From Gracilariopsis chorda (Eukaryota > Rhodophyta > Florideophyceae > Gracilariales > Gracilariaceae), in assembly GCA_003194525.1 (NCBI GenBank), contig NBIV01000114.1, positions 124,001-188,000 of the forward strand: a DNA stretch of 64,000 nucleotides, read 5' to 3'. Shown here piece after piece: positions 1 through 10,538 of the stretch (within the stretch, counting starts at the first letter, position 1; the number at the start of each line of letters is the position of its first letter). Made by a program: the position numbers and the translations under genes. Below the pieces are notes generated by a model. That model was not told the origin of the DNA. It saw only the letters and a program-made list of their open reading frames with translations, and did no database searches.

Positions 1-1384
1 TCAATGAAGTTAAAGCGATGAGTATACGAATATCTACGCAAAGAGCAAAGACCCGTCCTTCAAAACCAGATTCAAGGCGTAGTATCGTAGCTGAGAAATC
101 TACGCACACACTAGTTGTGATTCTTCGTCGTCAAATACGGTGTGATTCTGTTTCCGAAAAGTGAGTACCATAGTATTCTGTCTTTAAAACGTCGAACTTG
201 TTTGCCTCATCCGCACAGTCCCGCCCTGAAACCCTCGGTTGTGGTGATGATAAGCCCAAGATTTCTAAGATGTTGTCGTTAACGTTCGGGAGTAACACGG
301 ACTTCGGGAGGGCGAAGGGATCCTCCAAGCCTTCATGCCGCAGTATGACGGTTGGCACAGTTCACAGAGCTGTTTCACGTTGCACAGAACCAGAAACGCA
401 CATAAATTATTAAAAAAAAACAGGTGCGGCAAGTCCTTTGGGGCTTTGAACAGACAAAGCCCCCTTTCGCCTGTTACATATTCGTTGGATCAATCCACCC
501 CTAGCTTCAGGAATTAAAGATCCAGCCCTCATTAAACAGATCTGATGATCATCACCATGTGACATATGATTACATCAGATCTGTATACTTCTCAGCTTCG
601 ACATCGTTCTAATCTTTGATATACAGCTTTTATATATAAGAAGGAAGCGTAATCTAATCGAAAGGAGGCACTTCTTGATAACGCGCAAGCCCAGGTAGGA
701 GAGTACTTGATGTCTTTCCCTCTTCCGCTCCTCTTTGTACATCGTCTGGTTTTTGCCCTCAGATCACTTTCCATCTGATACCCGTCCGCCTCCTTCTCAG
801 GCTGTACCTTTTCTGAATTCAAATCCGTACCATCCCACCTACTACACTACAGTTGCCTGTACCTTCGACTCCCCTTCTGTTCTATGTGGTCCACAGTTCA
901 ATGTCCTTCTTTCGAACAACACTTCCGAGAATACTTCGCATGACAACAACTGTACATTTGGGACGCAGCAGACAGATTTGAGTGGGCAGACTTGGTGAAC
1001 CAAGTCGTGATCGCTTGTTTACCATCCCCAGCAGCTTGCCAAAAACACAAGGTTTCAGTAAACAGAAAGAAACGCAAGGCCCCTATGAGTCCTCTTCTCC
1101 CGCTCTTCTCGCTGCCGAGCATTCGGCCACTGAATTCTCTTGTGAGACCGTGGGTGTGAGCTCCCGTCGCTACCTCTAAAGATGCGGTAATTTAACTCAC
1201 TCGATTCGCTCGTCTATACTTAACGTGGGCCTCTTCCACAGATGTACTAGTCGGCTTTCTGCCTACGCTCTCTTTCGGACATGTTGCAGAGATCTTTGGC
1301 TCTAGCAACGACATGTGCTCTCCTGAATTCACGCAACACAAACTCAAGGATACTCTTCATATCAGAGGCACTGGATGCATGCCA
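1..1384. other. gene-poor stretch, nothing recognised
   Basis: Open frames here are all under 90 codons, overlap on both strands and show no domain or motif I recognise. There are no tRNA-like boxes or long tandem repeats. It probably belongs to the same decayed, repeat-rich intergenic DNA that follows, since LINE remnants begin at its right edge. Confidence 0.5.
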
Positions 1385-1515
1385 AATGTGTGTGTGTGTT
1401 TATTTGAGCTCTTGTCTCTAATTCCAAGACCACGGTAGGGGTTACATTTAGAAGAACCCCTGTCTCTGTAGATAAACCAACAGCTTTTCTGGCCATGTCC
1501 TTTTTTGATGGCTGA
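1385..1515 (-). mobile_element. 3' end of a non-LTR retrotransposon (LINE)
   Basis: Read on the minus strand this matches the last codons and 3' untranslated region of the better-preserved LINE near 25.3-25.9 kb. Both encode KDMARKAVG followed by a Thr/Arg-Glu-rich tail, then the shared stretch around GTAGGGGTTAC and a GT-rich (TG)n tract. Only about 130 bp survive, as expected for a severely 5'-truncated LINE insertion. There is no coding capacity left. The copy differs from the 25-kb one at many sites, so it is old. Confidence 0.7.
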
Positions 1516-1529
1516 AAGGTTGTTGGCCT

Positions 1530-1640
1530 CCGTGAGAGACCCAATCGCCTGTCCATTTCGCTTACCTCGTTGGCGGAAGGAAGACGGGTACACCTCGTGA
1601 AAGCGGATCGGCTTGTACCCCGTGCCAAATGATCATTGCA
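1530..1640. repeat. dispersed ~120-bp repeat unit, copy 1
   Basis: It opens with a GGCCTCCGTGAGAGACCCAA-type head, has an internal CATTTCGCTT, and ends in GGTACACCTCG plus a G-rich tail. The same order of blocks occurs near 3160, 3548, 7462, 7640, 55656 and 56569. Copies are diverged, mostly with small indels. Class is unknown; no coding frame is conserved. Confidence 0.55.
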
Positions 1641-2023
1641 GACAAAGGTAGTATATCGTCCTTGAGTGATTGTTCATCGACATGACAACCGGAATGCTGA
1701 AGCCATGTGCGTGCTTTTAAAAGTGGTCTTATCTCTTAAAGAACCTTTTCAAGATATCGAGTGGCTCGTGTTTCACCTTTAAGATATGGACAAACACATC
1801 ATTCTAAGTACTCCCAAATACGGCGACAGAAGAAGAGGGACAAAGAAAAGACATGAGAAATGTAGTTCGGAGCTTTATACTACAAAACACCGTCTACAGC
1901 TACTATCTACGTTAGTTTAACTTTGTCTCAGAAACAAACATGAGGGCACCTGCAAAAGAAAGAAAACCTAAACTAACAAAGAGATAACCACACTGTCTAA
2001 ATCAGGCTATGTTGTTCAGCAAA

Positions 2024-3067
2024 CAGCCATGAAGAAATCTGTGCAAGAAAGAAAAAAATATCAAGAAACAAGAAACGAGTTAGCTTCGTGCTACCAACAT
2101 CCGTACGGATGTTAGTGGAAACGATAGCACGGGGTCCAAGTCTGTTTCAATGAAGTGGAGAGTGGTACAAGTAAATGCAGTGACACTACACCACCCCATT
2201 TCCGCAGTTTGATCCCCGAACCGGATAACCCAGATCCAATCGGCAGTCATAGTTGTCGAGCAACACATCGCGCGAGCACGACGGTTGCCCAGGTAAGGTC
2301 AGCTCATCGCGAGCCCAAAGCCCCAAAACTGCCGACTGGATTGCTGACGACGAGCCCTTGAGGTCCCTCTGCAAACACGACAGCCCCTGGTGCGCCTGGG
2401 GAGACTCTTACCCACCCACTCGACTCCGCCGAAGCAAGAGGATAGAGCAGGGACAATATACGCTGTGTGTCAGAATTCAGAAACAAAGAAAACCAACGTC
2501 AGTGACTTAAGAACAACAACAACAATACACGCATAAAAACACGGGAGTGAGAAAATAATGAGGATGAGAGATACATACCAGTAGGTAGCAGCTTACCCCG
2601 GAAGCCATAAAATGACTTGGACGTGAAAAGTTCACTGAAGGAAGAAGGGGGAGGTAGAAGGTTGGAGCGCGAATGTGGGTTTTTATAGGGAGAGAGAAGA
2701 GAAGCAGGGTGACAGGGGATGGGATGTAGGTAGATACGGGAGCATGTGTGAAAATGGAATTGTCAGCTGTTTCCTTCCATTTCGTTGTACAGGTACATTA
2801 AGGGCATGGAATTGTAGACGAAAGTATGACAAACGCTTTCACTTGTCCGGGGAGGCGGGCGACCACGCTCGAGCTTGTCCGTTGTTTCCTTTTTCGGTAA
2901 CATCATGAATAATATGATAGATTCGAAAGAATCGCGAATGATGCGGTGAGTGGTGAATGTTTGTGGGTCTCAAAGCGTGGAGGAAGAACCGTGACGTTGG
3001 GATTGAGTGGAGCATGTTGCTTCGAAGTCCGTGGAAAGTGTCGGATAGAACACGCTATGAAACATTG
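2024..3067 (+). repeat. 1.04-kb direct repeat, copy A
   Basis: The sequence recurs at 6289-7333 at a constant offset of 4265-4266 bases, with roughly 22 substitutions and one single-base indel over 1.04 kb (about 98% identity by eye). Similarity starts at CAGCCATGAAG and stops just after TGAAACATTG. Small frames of 60-85 codons are the same in both copies but resemble nothing known and look non-coding. It has neither TG...CA ends nor an obvious inverted terminus, so an LTR or a classical DNA transposon is not supported. A recent segmental duplication, or two insertions of one unknown repeat, would both fit. Confidence 0.9.
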
Positions 3068-3159
3068 TGTCTGTGCTCACGGGCACGTGCCTCTAATTCC
3101 GAGGCAGCGGTATTAGCTTTCTAGAAGAAGTAGAAGGCTAAGCATCTATTCGACGGCTA

Positions 3160-3290
3160 AATACCCCTAATGGACCCAATCGCATCTCCATTTGGCTTCC
3201 TCATCCGGCGTAACTTCATAGTCTTAAGTAGCCTCTTCGGAAGGTCGGCACACCTCGACGGGCGGAACTGCATGTGCCCTGAGCGGGAGT
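3160..3290. repeat. dispersed ~120-bp repeat unit, copy 2
   Basis: The block GGACCCAATCGC, then CCATTTGGCTTCCTC, then GGTCGGCACACCTCG and GGAACTGCATGTGCCC has its closest relative at 55656-55837. It lies just downstream of direct-repeat copy A. No coding content is seen. Confidence 0.6.
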
Positions 3291-3547
3291 CGCCAGTAAT
3301 CCCTCACCACAGCAGACGTCCAGCGCTAAGCGATTTAGCATCATAGTCCCATATGGGCTACGACAACTTTGATGTCCTGTCCACACTGTGCCGGTCATGA
3401 GATTGCGTCTGGAGATTGCGTTAGAGGAGAGAGTTTCTTCTCGGAAGCAAGTTTGACGTAGACATTGGAGCAAGCTGCCTTGAGTCCACAACTAATAATA
3501 CAATACAATTGTGACGGTAGGAGTTTAACGATCTGCATTGATTAGTC

Positions 3548-3680
3548 TTGGCATCCATCGGAAACTCGACTGCGGGCTCATTTCGCTAAGCTTGGATTCG
3601 TTGATCGCGGAAATAAGTACATCACGAGAAGGAGAGTGGCATGTGCCCGAACCATGTGCAATGCAAGTAGAAGTGTGACG
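3548..3680. repeat. dispersed ~120-bp repeat unit, copy 3
   Basis: It is diverged but collinear with the unit at 7462. Both have a GGCATCCATC/GGTCTCCATC head, an internal CATTTCGCT-like block, a TACACCACGAG-like block and GCATGTGCCCGAA, then GTGACGG.ATGA.GTAGCCATCAA just beyond. The same order of blocks downstream of both 1-kb repeats shows that the duplicated neighbourhood is larger and older than the 98%-identical core. Confidence 0.6.
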
Positions 3681-3699
3681 GGATGACGTAGCCATCAAA

Positions 3700-4749
3700 A
3701 TTCTGGACCTCTTCTATGTAGTTGGTAGTTGAGGTGAGTGAGGTGACGGTTGCTAGAATTGGCGGGATAGCAAATACTGCAACGAGACTGGAGACGGGTT
3801 GAATAACCCATCAGAGAGATCTTCATTTCGATTAACACACTCCAGTATGTGTCTTAGTGTTAAGGGAGCATAACAATGGTACACTGCAGAATACACACAC
3901 ATCCAACGTGTTTCATTTCGAACGAATTGGGGGATTCGTACCTTTGCCAATTTATCACCGCTTATCTCGTTTTCGTATTCCGGTACACATGAGAAAGAAA
4001 ATAGAGACCAGGTTCAAGAATTAATGCAGAGGATGCACTTTCTTGTGAACCTATGTTTACAGTGTAGAGAACAGCATGGAAGGAGTACCAAAGCCTTTGA
4101 ATATCCACGAAAACCTTTCTTCACTTCTCTGTGGGAGGACGAAGTTCTAAATCTGTGAGTTACGACGCCTTTGACTGTCAAGTTCGAACTCTGTACAGAG
4201 CCCTTTTGCTCATTTCCTTGATCCCGATTTGCAATCATTAAGATTCTTGTTGCAAGAACTTCATCTCACAATCACCGGCGCAATGGTGCAGTATGACTAG
4301 GATTGCCGCGGGGTGGGATTTCTCATCACAGTACTTGTCTAGGATCAAAGCGACTTGGAACCTTACCTTCATAAGCCATTTTTGCTCTGCGAATGTCTCT
4401 AAAAGGCTGGGAAAGACAAGGCTCGCTTTGCGCCGCGTGATGTCCGGCAACAAACACGAATAAACAGGAAGAAATGCCTACCCACAATTCATTCAATACA
4501 CCTTCGTTGTTCACTATCCCCACACTCAATCTTCTCTGGCTTGACCCACAGTTGGCTCTGAAATCTGCGGCAACTCTTTACATCAATCGGTAGGTTTTAA
4601 CAGAGGGTCGTGTTACTGTGCAGACATTGGCTAAGCTTAGTCCTTCTCACATCTGAGTCATGCAGCTTAATTTGTCACTGTTGAGAAGCACGTGGCCTAA
4701 TCACATTCCCACACAATATGATAAGTGTCCCAGCACAAAACCAATAGTT
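3700..4749. other. intergenic, nothing recognised
   Basis: Short overlapping frames occur on the minus strand (65-74 codons) with no recognisable family. This stretch lies downstream of the FKBP gene and probably holds its 3' untranslated region. No structured RNA or repeat was identified. Confidence 0.45.
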
Positions 4750-5508
4750 TCACTCCACAGTGACCCTTCGGACTGACTCATCTGCATCATTAACGCCGAC
4801 CCCCTGTTGCTCTTCAACAATTCTCAGCAACTCTTCATCGGTGGGGGTGATATCGGTATAATATCCTCGGTCATCGGGATCTTTCTTTATAGTCCGCAAC
4901 TCAATATCAAACACTACTGTTCCATCCCCGTCGTTGATTGCGTCGATGAATTCCTTCCTCCGCTGAAATGACGGAGGTATTGGAGCAAAACCATTCTTTG
5001 AGTAACCGATTTTAAGAGGTACTATTGCTCGTCTTCTCCCTCCCACACTCATCGTATGTAAAGCTTCTTCTAAACCTAGAATATGCTCACCATTGCCATG
5101 ATGAATCAAGTATCCATGCTTCCCGCGATCATAGGTGGAATCATGTTTAACTAGGGCGTCGCCAGAAGGGGATACCGTGTATAGAACGTACTGAATGTTG
5201 AGAATGTCTCCCCATTGTGGAGTTGGACCTTCCCCACGAGTGAAGTCAAAGAACTTCAAGCCACTTATTGTCTGAAAACCAGTTAATGGCCGGTCTTCAT
5301 CTCGTCTGTTTTCTATCTCATCGTCAGCTAGAACAGGTGTTAATGGCAGCGAAAGCAGAAACGCAAGGGCCGCCCTGCGACTGAATCTCGGTGGCTTGTA
5401 AGCATTTGTTTCGCTGCTCGCAATTCTGCAGACGGCCTTTTGTCTCTGAGGTTTCCTGCATGATGCAGAAAGATGTGGGATGCAGAAGTTGAGCTGTTTA
5501 CGGTTCAT
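4750..5508 (-). CDS. FKBP-type peptidyl-prolyl isomerase, probably thylakoid-lumen
   Basis: The predicted protein has 252 residues. Residues about 85-210 form an FKBP domain: GLKFFDFTRGEGPTPQWGD is the opening strand with GD before the second strand, ILGLEEAL is the buried core helix region, and VVFDIELRTI is the last strand. The N-terminus (1-41) is basic and Ser-rich like a plastid transit peptide. Arg44-Arg45 then precede a hydrophobic run and a VLA cleavage-like site near residue 61, a twin-arginine lumen signal. Plant and algal lumenal FKBPs have this bipartite layout and help fold photosynthetic proteins. The loop residues differ from canonical FKBP12, so catalytic strength cannot be judged. 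The start is the first in-frame ATG. The gene is intronless and flanked on both sides by the two copies of the 1-kb repeat. The family call is secure; the exact paralogue is not. Confidence 0.9.
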   Translation of the reverse strand: MNRKQLNFCIPHLSASCRKPQRQKAVCRIASSETNAYKPPRFSRRAALAFLLSLPLTPVLADDEIENRRDEDRPLTGFQTISGLKFFDFTRGEGPTPQWGDILNIQYVLYTVSPSGDALVKHDSTYDRGKHGYLIHHGNGEHILGLEEALHTMSVGGRRRAIVPLKIGYSKNGFAPIPPSFQRRKEFIDAINDGDGTVVFDIELRTIKKDPDDRGYYTDITPTDEELLRIVEEQQGVGVNDADESVRRVTVE

Positions 5509-6288
5509 GTCGAAAGAACTGAATCAAAGGGGCCACTTGTAGAACACTGTTGTCTTAGATATCCAAGTTCTCATTGACCTCGCGTACTGCTCGGATTGGT
5601 GTACCGTTTGATGACGCTCGTTGAAATATTTCCCTCAACGCAAGCGCCGACCAAGTTTTCAGGATGCACAACGAATGGATAGCCCCTTGGTGTCTATCGA
5701 GCCCTTGACAACATTGATGAAGTCCAGAATGTGCTCCTACACAGCAGCACTATTTGAACGCGGTACACATTTTAATCTCGCTAGATCAACTCTGAAAACC
5801 AGAATAAACAAATGTGCGCCCCACCAAACTTTGAGACACGCTCACAGAAGAAATACTGTGCGCAGGTACAAAGGTATCCCTATAACCCTTTGGTAGACCG
5901 CTAGCTAGCCCTCTCCTTTAGCACAACCCAGGGATGAATGCGTATCGTAAACGCTATACAGCAGTTGAAGGTGGGGGATATGGGTCTTGGACCTTGGTGG
6001 TCTATGAGACGGAGAAGGGGCCAGAAGCGGAATGCCTGCCAAATAGTACTCACTGGTTTAATGATAAAGCTACTACTGAAGGGTACGTGGCTTCAATGAC
6101 TGAAAAGCGCTCTACAGCTATGTATCTACATCGGCAATATGTACCGAAACAACTATGAAGGACCCTGTGCGAACACGAAAACAGAACAGAGAAAAACGAT
6201 AGCTTTGCCATTTACTTCAGCTCTATCTTCTCCCGCAAACAGTCATAAAGAACCCTGTACAAAAGCGAAAACTACATCATCCTGGGAC
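5509..6288. other. intergenic with small ORF and degenerate short repeats
   Basis: A 74-codon ATG frame at 5934-6158 (starts MNAYRKRY) has protein-like composition but no recognisable family and no visible partner. Just after it, three degenerate copies of an ATGAAGGACCCTGTGCGAA-like motif occur about 6155, 6245 and 6293. The last lies at the edge of the 1-kb repeat, so this looks like repeat-derived DNA. Confidence 0.35.
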
Positions 6289-7333
6289 CAGCCATGAAGA
6301 AATCTGTGCAAGAAAGAAAAAAGTATCAAGAAACACTAAACGAGTTAGCTTCGTGCTTCCAACATCCGTACGGATGTTAGTGGAAACGATAGCACGGGGT
6401 CCAAGTCTGTTTCAATGAAGTGGAGAGTGGTACAAGTAAATGCAGTGACACTACACCACCCCATTTCCGCAGTTTGATCCCCGAACCGGATAACCCAGAT
6501 CCAATCGGCAGTCATAGTTGTCGAGCAACACATCGCGCGAGCACGACGGTTGCCCAGGTAAGGTCAGCTCATCGCGAGCCCAAAGCCCCAAAACTGCCGA
6601 CTGGATTGCTGACGACGAGCCCTTGAGGTCCCTCTGCAAACACGACAGCCCCTGGTGCGCCTGGGGAGACTCTTACCCACCCACTCGACTCCGCCGAAGC
6701 AAGAGGATAGAGCAGGGACAATATACGCTGTGTGTCAGAATTCAGAAACAAAGAAAACCAACGTCAGTGACTTAAAAACAACAACAACAATACACGCATA
6801 AAAACACGGGAGTGAGAAAATAATGAGGATGAGAGATACATACCAGTAGGTAGCAGCTTACCCCGGAAGCCATAAAATGACTTGGACGTGAAAAGTTCAC
6901 TGAAGGAAGAAGGGGGAGGTAGAAGGTTGGAGCGCGAATGTGGGCTTTTATAGGGAGAGAGAAGAGAAGCAGGGTGACAGGGGATGGGACGTAGGTAGAT
7001 ACGGGAGCATGTTTGAAAATGGAATTGTCAGCTGTTTCCTTCCATTTCGTTGTACAGGTACATTAAGGGCATGGAATTATAGACGAAAGTATGACAAACG
7101 CTTTCATTTGTCCGGGGAGGCGGGCGACCACACTCGAGCTTGTCCGTTGTGTCCTTTTTCGGTAACATCATGAATAATATGATAGATTCGAAAGAATCGC
7201 GAATGATGCGGTGAGTGGTGAATGTTTATGGGGTCGCAAAGCGTGGAGGAAGGAGCGTGACGTTGGGATTGAGTGGAGCATGTTGCTTCGAGGTCCGTGG
7301 AAGCTTTCGGAAAGAACACGCGATGAAACATTG
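6289..7333 (+). repeat. 1.04-kb direct repeat, copy B
   Basis: This is the second copy of the unit at 2024-3067, in the same orientation. Differences are scattered single bases plus one extra base near 7232. The two copies enclose the FKBP gene and about 3.2 kb. Unequal recombination between them would delete that gene, so copy-number variation here is plausible. Confidence 0.9.
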
Positions 7334-7428
7334 CATCTATCTACATTGTGACGGTCATGAGATTGTGTTACTTAGGACAGAAAATTAGAACACGCCACGA
7401 AACATTGTATCTATCTACATCGTGACGT
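7314..7428 (+). repeat. two-copy tandem repeat, ~40 bp unit, 74-bp period
   Basis: GAACACGCGATGAAACATTG with a following CTATCTACATTGTGACG recurs 74 bases later with few changes. The first unit straddles the right edge of direct-repeat copy B, so copy B's boundary falls inside a local duplication. Copy A at 3067 lacks this extension. Confidence 0.65.
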
Positions 7429-7461
7429 TAGGAGTTCATCGCAACTAGACTTAGGAAGTTT

Positions 7462-7760
7462 TGGTCTCCATCAGAACTTGGCCTTCGAATTCATTACGCT
7501 ACTTTCAGATTTGCCGCTCGCAGAGACAAGTACACCACGAGGAGGAGAGATGCATCTGCCCGAATTGCAGTTTCATTGCAGTTAGATGTGTGACGGTATG
7601 AAGTAGCCATCAAGATTTTGGGTATGTTCCCCGAATTCCCTGGTCTCCGTGAGGGACGCGTGCGCGAGCCCGTTTCGTTCGGGCCGCTTTGTCGCGACTC
7701 GGATTCAGACACAAGACGTGAAGGCGGGCTGCGTGTGTCCGGGTATCTTCAATATTGTTG
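7462..7760. repeat. two adjacent copies of the ~120-bp dispersed repeat
   Basis: The first unit (7462-7590) begins TTGGTCTCCATCAGAA and ends GCATCTGCCCGAATTGCA; its best match is at 56569. A second, more diverged unit starts at 7640 (CTGGTCTCCGTGAGGGACG) and ends GTGTGTCCGGGTATC. No coding frame is preserved between them. Confidence 0.6.
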
Positions 7761-8697
7761 AAGTGAATACTGTGATGGTTATTACATTTTGCGGTGTTAC
7801 AAATCGTGGAACCAGAACAGAGTCATTGTGAAGCACTAGTCCGAGTGATCTTCGTTCCGATTATTGTACTTCGGGTCGTGATTCAGTGGCAAGGGCTCAA
7901 TACAAAAATAAACCGCGGAACACGCACACCTACAACGTTGTTTTACTCAACAAACAGAAACCATTCATTTCAGTACGAGTCTGAAGACTTGGACGCCTCC
8001 CCTCAATATCTTGCAGCAGTTCAGGATCCGGAACGAGCAGAAAAACTAGACGAAGGCTGTGGAGGAATAACTGCCCAGTTCTCTTTCAAAGTGACAAGAG
8101 TTGTAGTTCAGTCCGCCTTCGTTTCAGATTCCATCGCCATGGCTTCTATCATCTCGCAGAGCAAGCCTTGTTTCGCAGGCGGCGCTACTCAGCTCCTACT
8201 AGACTTTCTGAAATGTACAGCGTATCGCTTTACGGCACTCTTGAGATGGTTGTTTTGTCATATGAAAGTCAGGAGTTAAACGATACTGACTGCGTTTACT
8301 CAATGCGTATCCGCTCCAAGACAAAAAGAGAAGTGCTTGAGTACCTATAGATAGGATTAAGCAGATCTGAGTGCTGTGGCGCAAGCGCGTCATCCGCGTT
8401 GAGTTCCCAAATGTAATTGGCTGTGCCTGTAGTTGCTAAGGCACTTGTTAGAGGGGTCATAACGCTCGTATCATAGATGACGTCCCCATTACGTTCCAGA
8501 GACCAGCTAGCACTGTGCCGTTTGGAAGCTGGCGAGGGTTCTGCGTTGCACGTCAAAGCGGTTGCGAAGTTTGCAAAAATTCTGAGACAGGAAATGCGAG
8601 AAGCGGCCAGACAGACGGAGAGTAAGGCAAAACGTTGAGTGATATACAGAAAAGGCGGCGTGAAGTTTAGAACACGGCAGCGACATCATGTCGCAGT
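7761..8697. other. intergenic, nothing recognised
   Basis: A 161-codon plus-strand frame ends at 8279, but its start is not a strong ATG context, its composition is unremarkable and I see no domain. The rest probably contains the 3' end of the NblA-like transcript. Confidence 0.4.
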
Positions 8698-9111
8698 TCA
8701 GTCGTTTTGATCGTCTTGTACGTCGTCAGGGTCTGGCGGTTCGACGCCGAAATCAACATTTCTATTGAGCATCTTCTTCATAATATTATCCTTGACCATC
8801 ATCTGACGCACAATTTCGACGGCCAGTTTGCGACATTCTTCCGAACTCATGCGTTGCACCTGCTCGGCGTACTGCTTCATGAGCAACTGCTGTGCGAGAG
8901 TTAGCTGGTTTGGAATTTCTGGAAGCGGTTCTCCTCTGTCCTCTTCGGAGGGCTTGTAGACGGCACGCGGAAAACATGGTGCGGTTTGAGGGGACGGTGG
9001 ACGTGGTCGCTTGGCCAAGGGGGTGTGTCGCGGGGATGGAATGGATGGGGCTCGGGGGAAGAGTGGCAGCGCGAGAATGAAGAGCGGTAGAGACACAGAA
9101 GTTTGTGCCAT
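8698..9111 (-). CDS. nblA: NblA-like phycobilisome degradation protein, nuclear-encoded with targeting extension
   Basis: The predicted protein has 137 residues. Residues about 70-122 match the NblA family: LTLAQQLLMKQYAEQVQRMS starts the first helix, and then come CRKLAVEIVRQMMVKDN and KKML. NblA proteins have this spaced pattern of Leu-Glu/Gln-aromatic, Ser-x-Glu, and Gln-Met-x-x-Lys-Asp-Asn. In cyanobacteria NblA binds phycobiliproteins and delivers them to Clp protease during starvation. Red algae usually keep it in the plastid genome as ycf18/nblA. Here about 65 residues precede the domain: a hydrophobic stretch, then Arg/Pro/Ser-rich sequence, consistent with a plastid transit peptide. 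The tail is acidic (PDPDDVQDD). The gene is single-exon, starts at ATG and sits among nuclear genes. The domain call is good; plastid import and function are inferred. Confidence 0.8.
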   Translation of the reverse strand: MAQTSVSLPLFILALPLFPRAPSIPSPRHTPLAKRPRPPSPQTAPCFPRAVYKPSEEDRGEPLPEIPNQLTLAQQLLMKQYAEQVQRMSSEECRKLAVEIVRQMMVKDNIMKKMLNRNVDFGVEPPDPDDVQDDQND

Positions 9112-10085
9112 TTTACGTCGGTGGAAGAACGGAGACGATAATCGGGCCGACGTGGGCCTCGGAGAGAGCGGCGGGCTTGCGGGGTGGGTTCTCTGAAGGC
9201 GGCGAGGGTGGTCACGTTGCGGAGATGTGTGTAGGGTTTTGAAGTGAAAGGGTTATCTATCCCAACACGTTGACACCGTGTATAACACGTAGCGCCCACG
9301 CGCCCATCGTGAAAGGCTCGAAGCGCAACCGATGAAGAACACTTCATGCGAAGAGGAAAACAGCCGAAGAGATGGAGCGCAACACACATGAGTCAGTCTC
9401 GGCGTTCCACAAGTTATGCACAATTTAATACAAGGGTAGCTATTCTGCTACAACACGTCTCTACCGCTGAGAAAAACCGAAGAGCACACAAAAGGCGCGA
9501 CATGATCGGAAAAAAATGTACCTATGCACTCCGACATTGTTTGACAAAACAAGTCGATAGACGTAGTGATACAGCTTGTTTGTAGTAGGCCAGTAACATG
9601 TTCGAATCGCAGCCCTCACCAAGGATCGCTCAACAACTCAACTGGCCGATGGAAGCCGACTGAGGTTGAGCCATATGCCCGCCATTTCGTGAGCACATGC
9701 AACAAAGCAGCAATGTATGCGTCCGCCTCTGCTCTCGCCTCTGCTCCCGCCTCCACCGCCGCACACAACACGCCTGCGTGATGACTTGCAGACGTGCCTC
9801 TCGTGCGCAACGCGCCAGCCATCGCAGCATGTGAATGGATTTGGTGTTGTTTGAATACCACGTTTCTCAAAACACTGCCGCTTGCGGTCCATGTTGTTGA
9901 TGCACTTGTCAAAGCCGCGCCTGTAGCATGAGTGTTGCAAACGCAGCAGGCACTGACGATAGATACAGATATGGAAACATGTACAAACAGCACACCATGG
10001 CATTACACGGGTAACTTGGAAGATGAGCCCGCTAATCTATCCGCCACCTGCACTCACCATAACAAAAAAAGAAAGCACACAGCGC
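9112..10085. other. intergenic; contains a Cys-rich minus-strand ORF
   Basis: The left part is presumably the NblA-like promoter. On the minus strand, 9638-10003 is a 121-codon ATG frame rich in Cys. It includes CINNMDRKRQC, a CX9C spacing seen in CHCH-type mitochondrial proteins such as CMC2, preceded by two more Cys at shorter spacing. A GTGAGT donor-like site upstream and a CGTCAG acceptor-like site before the Cys cluster could define a tiny spliced first exon. The rest of the frame is Gly/Arg repetitive and unconvincing. I treat it as unproven. Confidence 0.3.
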
Positions 10086-10538
10086 TCAACACAAGTTAGT
10101 TGCACAACTCTCCATCAAAGAAAAGAAAAAGAGGGGGGCGTCACAACGCACATTTCGAACAATGGGTAAACCCAGCAATCTACCAAACACAGGCGCTCTC
10201 CTCAGAAACGCAATAACGACCGGAAAGAAGTCGCCGAAAAGATTCACAAAGCCGAACAGTTCGACGGCCATTCCAAGCACCGGCAGTCCGAACAGCACGA
10301 CGGCCATGCCAGTGAAGAAGAACACGGACGCCTTTGCTTTTCGTTTCTGAAAGAAGAATCGCACAGAACGGGTGGGACCGATGATCATCATCACTCCTGC
10401 AAGATACAGCACGTTTCCCATGGCGAGCAGGCCCTTGTCGAAGAACAGGGCTACGCCGAGTACGGAGAACGCCAGGCCGAACGCTGTCAGACCTATGCCT
10501 ATCTTGCGCACGTCGGTGATCGCGAAGGGGGAGGACAT
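10086..10538 (-). CDS. GOT1: GOT1/SFT2-family Golgi membrane transport protein
   Basis: The 150-residue protein matches GOT1 in length and layout. A short cytosolic N-terminus (SPFAITDVRKIGIGLTAFG) is followed by four hydrophobic segments at about residues 12-32, 36-52, 68-86 and 88-108. Between segments two and three is the family signature G-P-T-R-S-V-R-F-F-F. GOT1 acts in ER-to-Golgi and intra-Golgi vesicle fusion. An in-frame extension of 110 codons exists upstream, but it begins at a non-ATG codon, is Arg/Gly-rich and overlaps the promoter of the divergent RPN9 gene. I therefore place the start at the ATG before SPFAIT. The C-terminal FFFSLMES stretch is unusual for the family but in frame. 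Confidence 0.9.
   Translation of the reverse strand: MSSPFAITDVRKIGIGLTAFGLAFSVLGVALFFDKGLLAMGNVLYLAGVMMIIGPTRSVRFFFQKRKAKASVFFFTGMAVVLFGLPVLGMAVELFGFVNLFGDFFPVVIAFLRRAPVFGRLLGLPIVRNVRCDAPLFFFSLMESCATNLC

Noticed and set aside
2024..7333. The two 1-kb repeats as LTRs of a retrotransposon
   Set aside because: The DNA between them holds a cellular FKBP gene and no gag/pol; ends lack TG/CA; no primer-binding site is seen.
7794..8279. 161-codon plus-strand ORF
   Set aside because: Weak start, no domain and no repeat or neighbour supporting it.
9580..9640. tRNA-like B box (TGTTCGAATCG)
   Set aside because: The flanking bases cannot form the T-arm stem and no A box or anticodon arm lies upstream at the right spacing.
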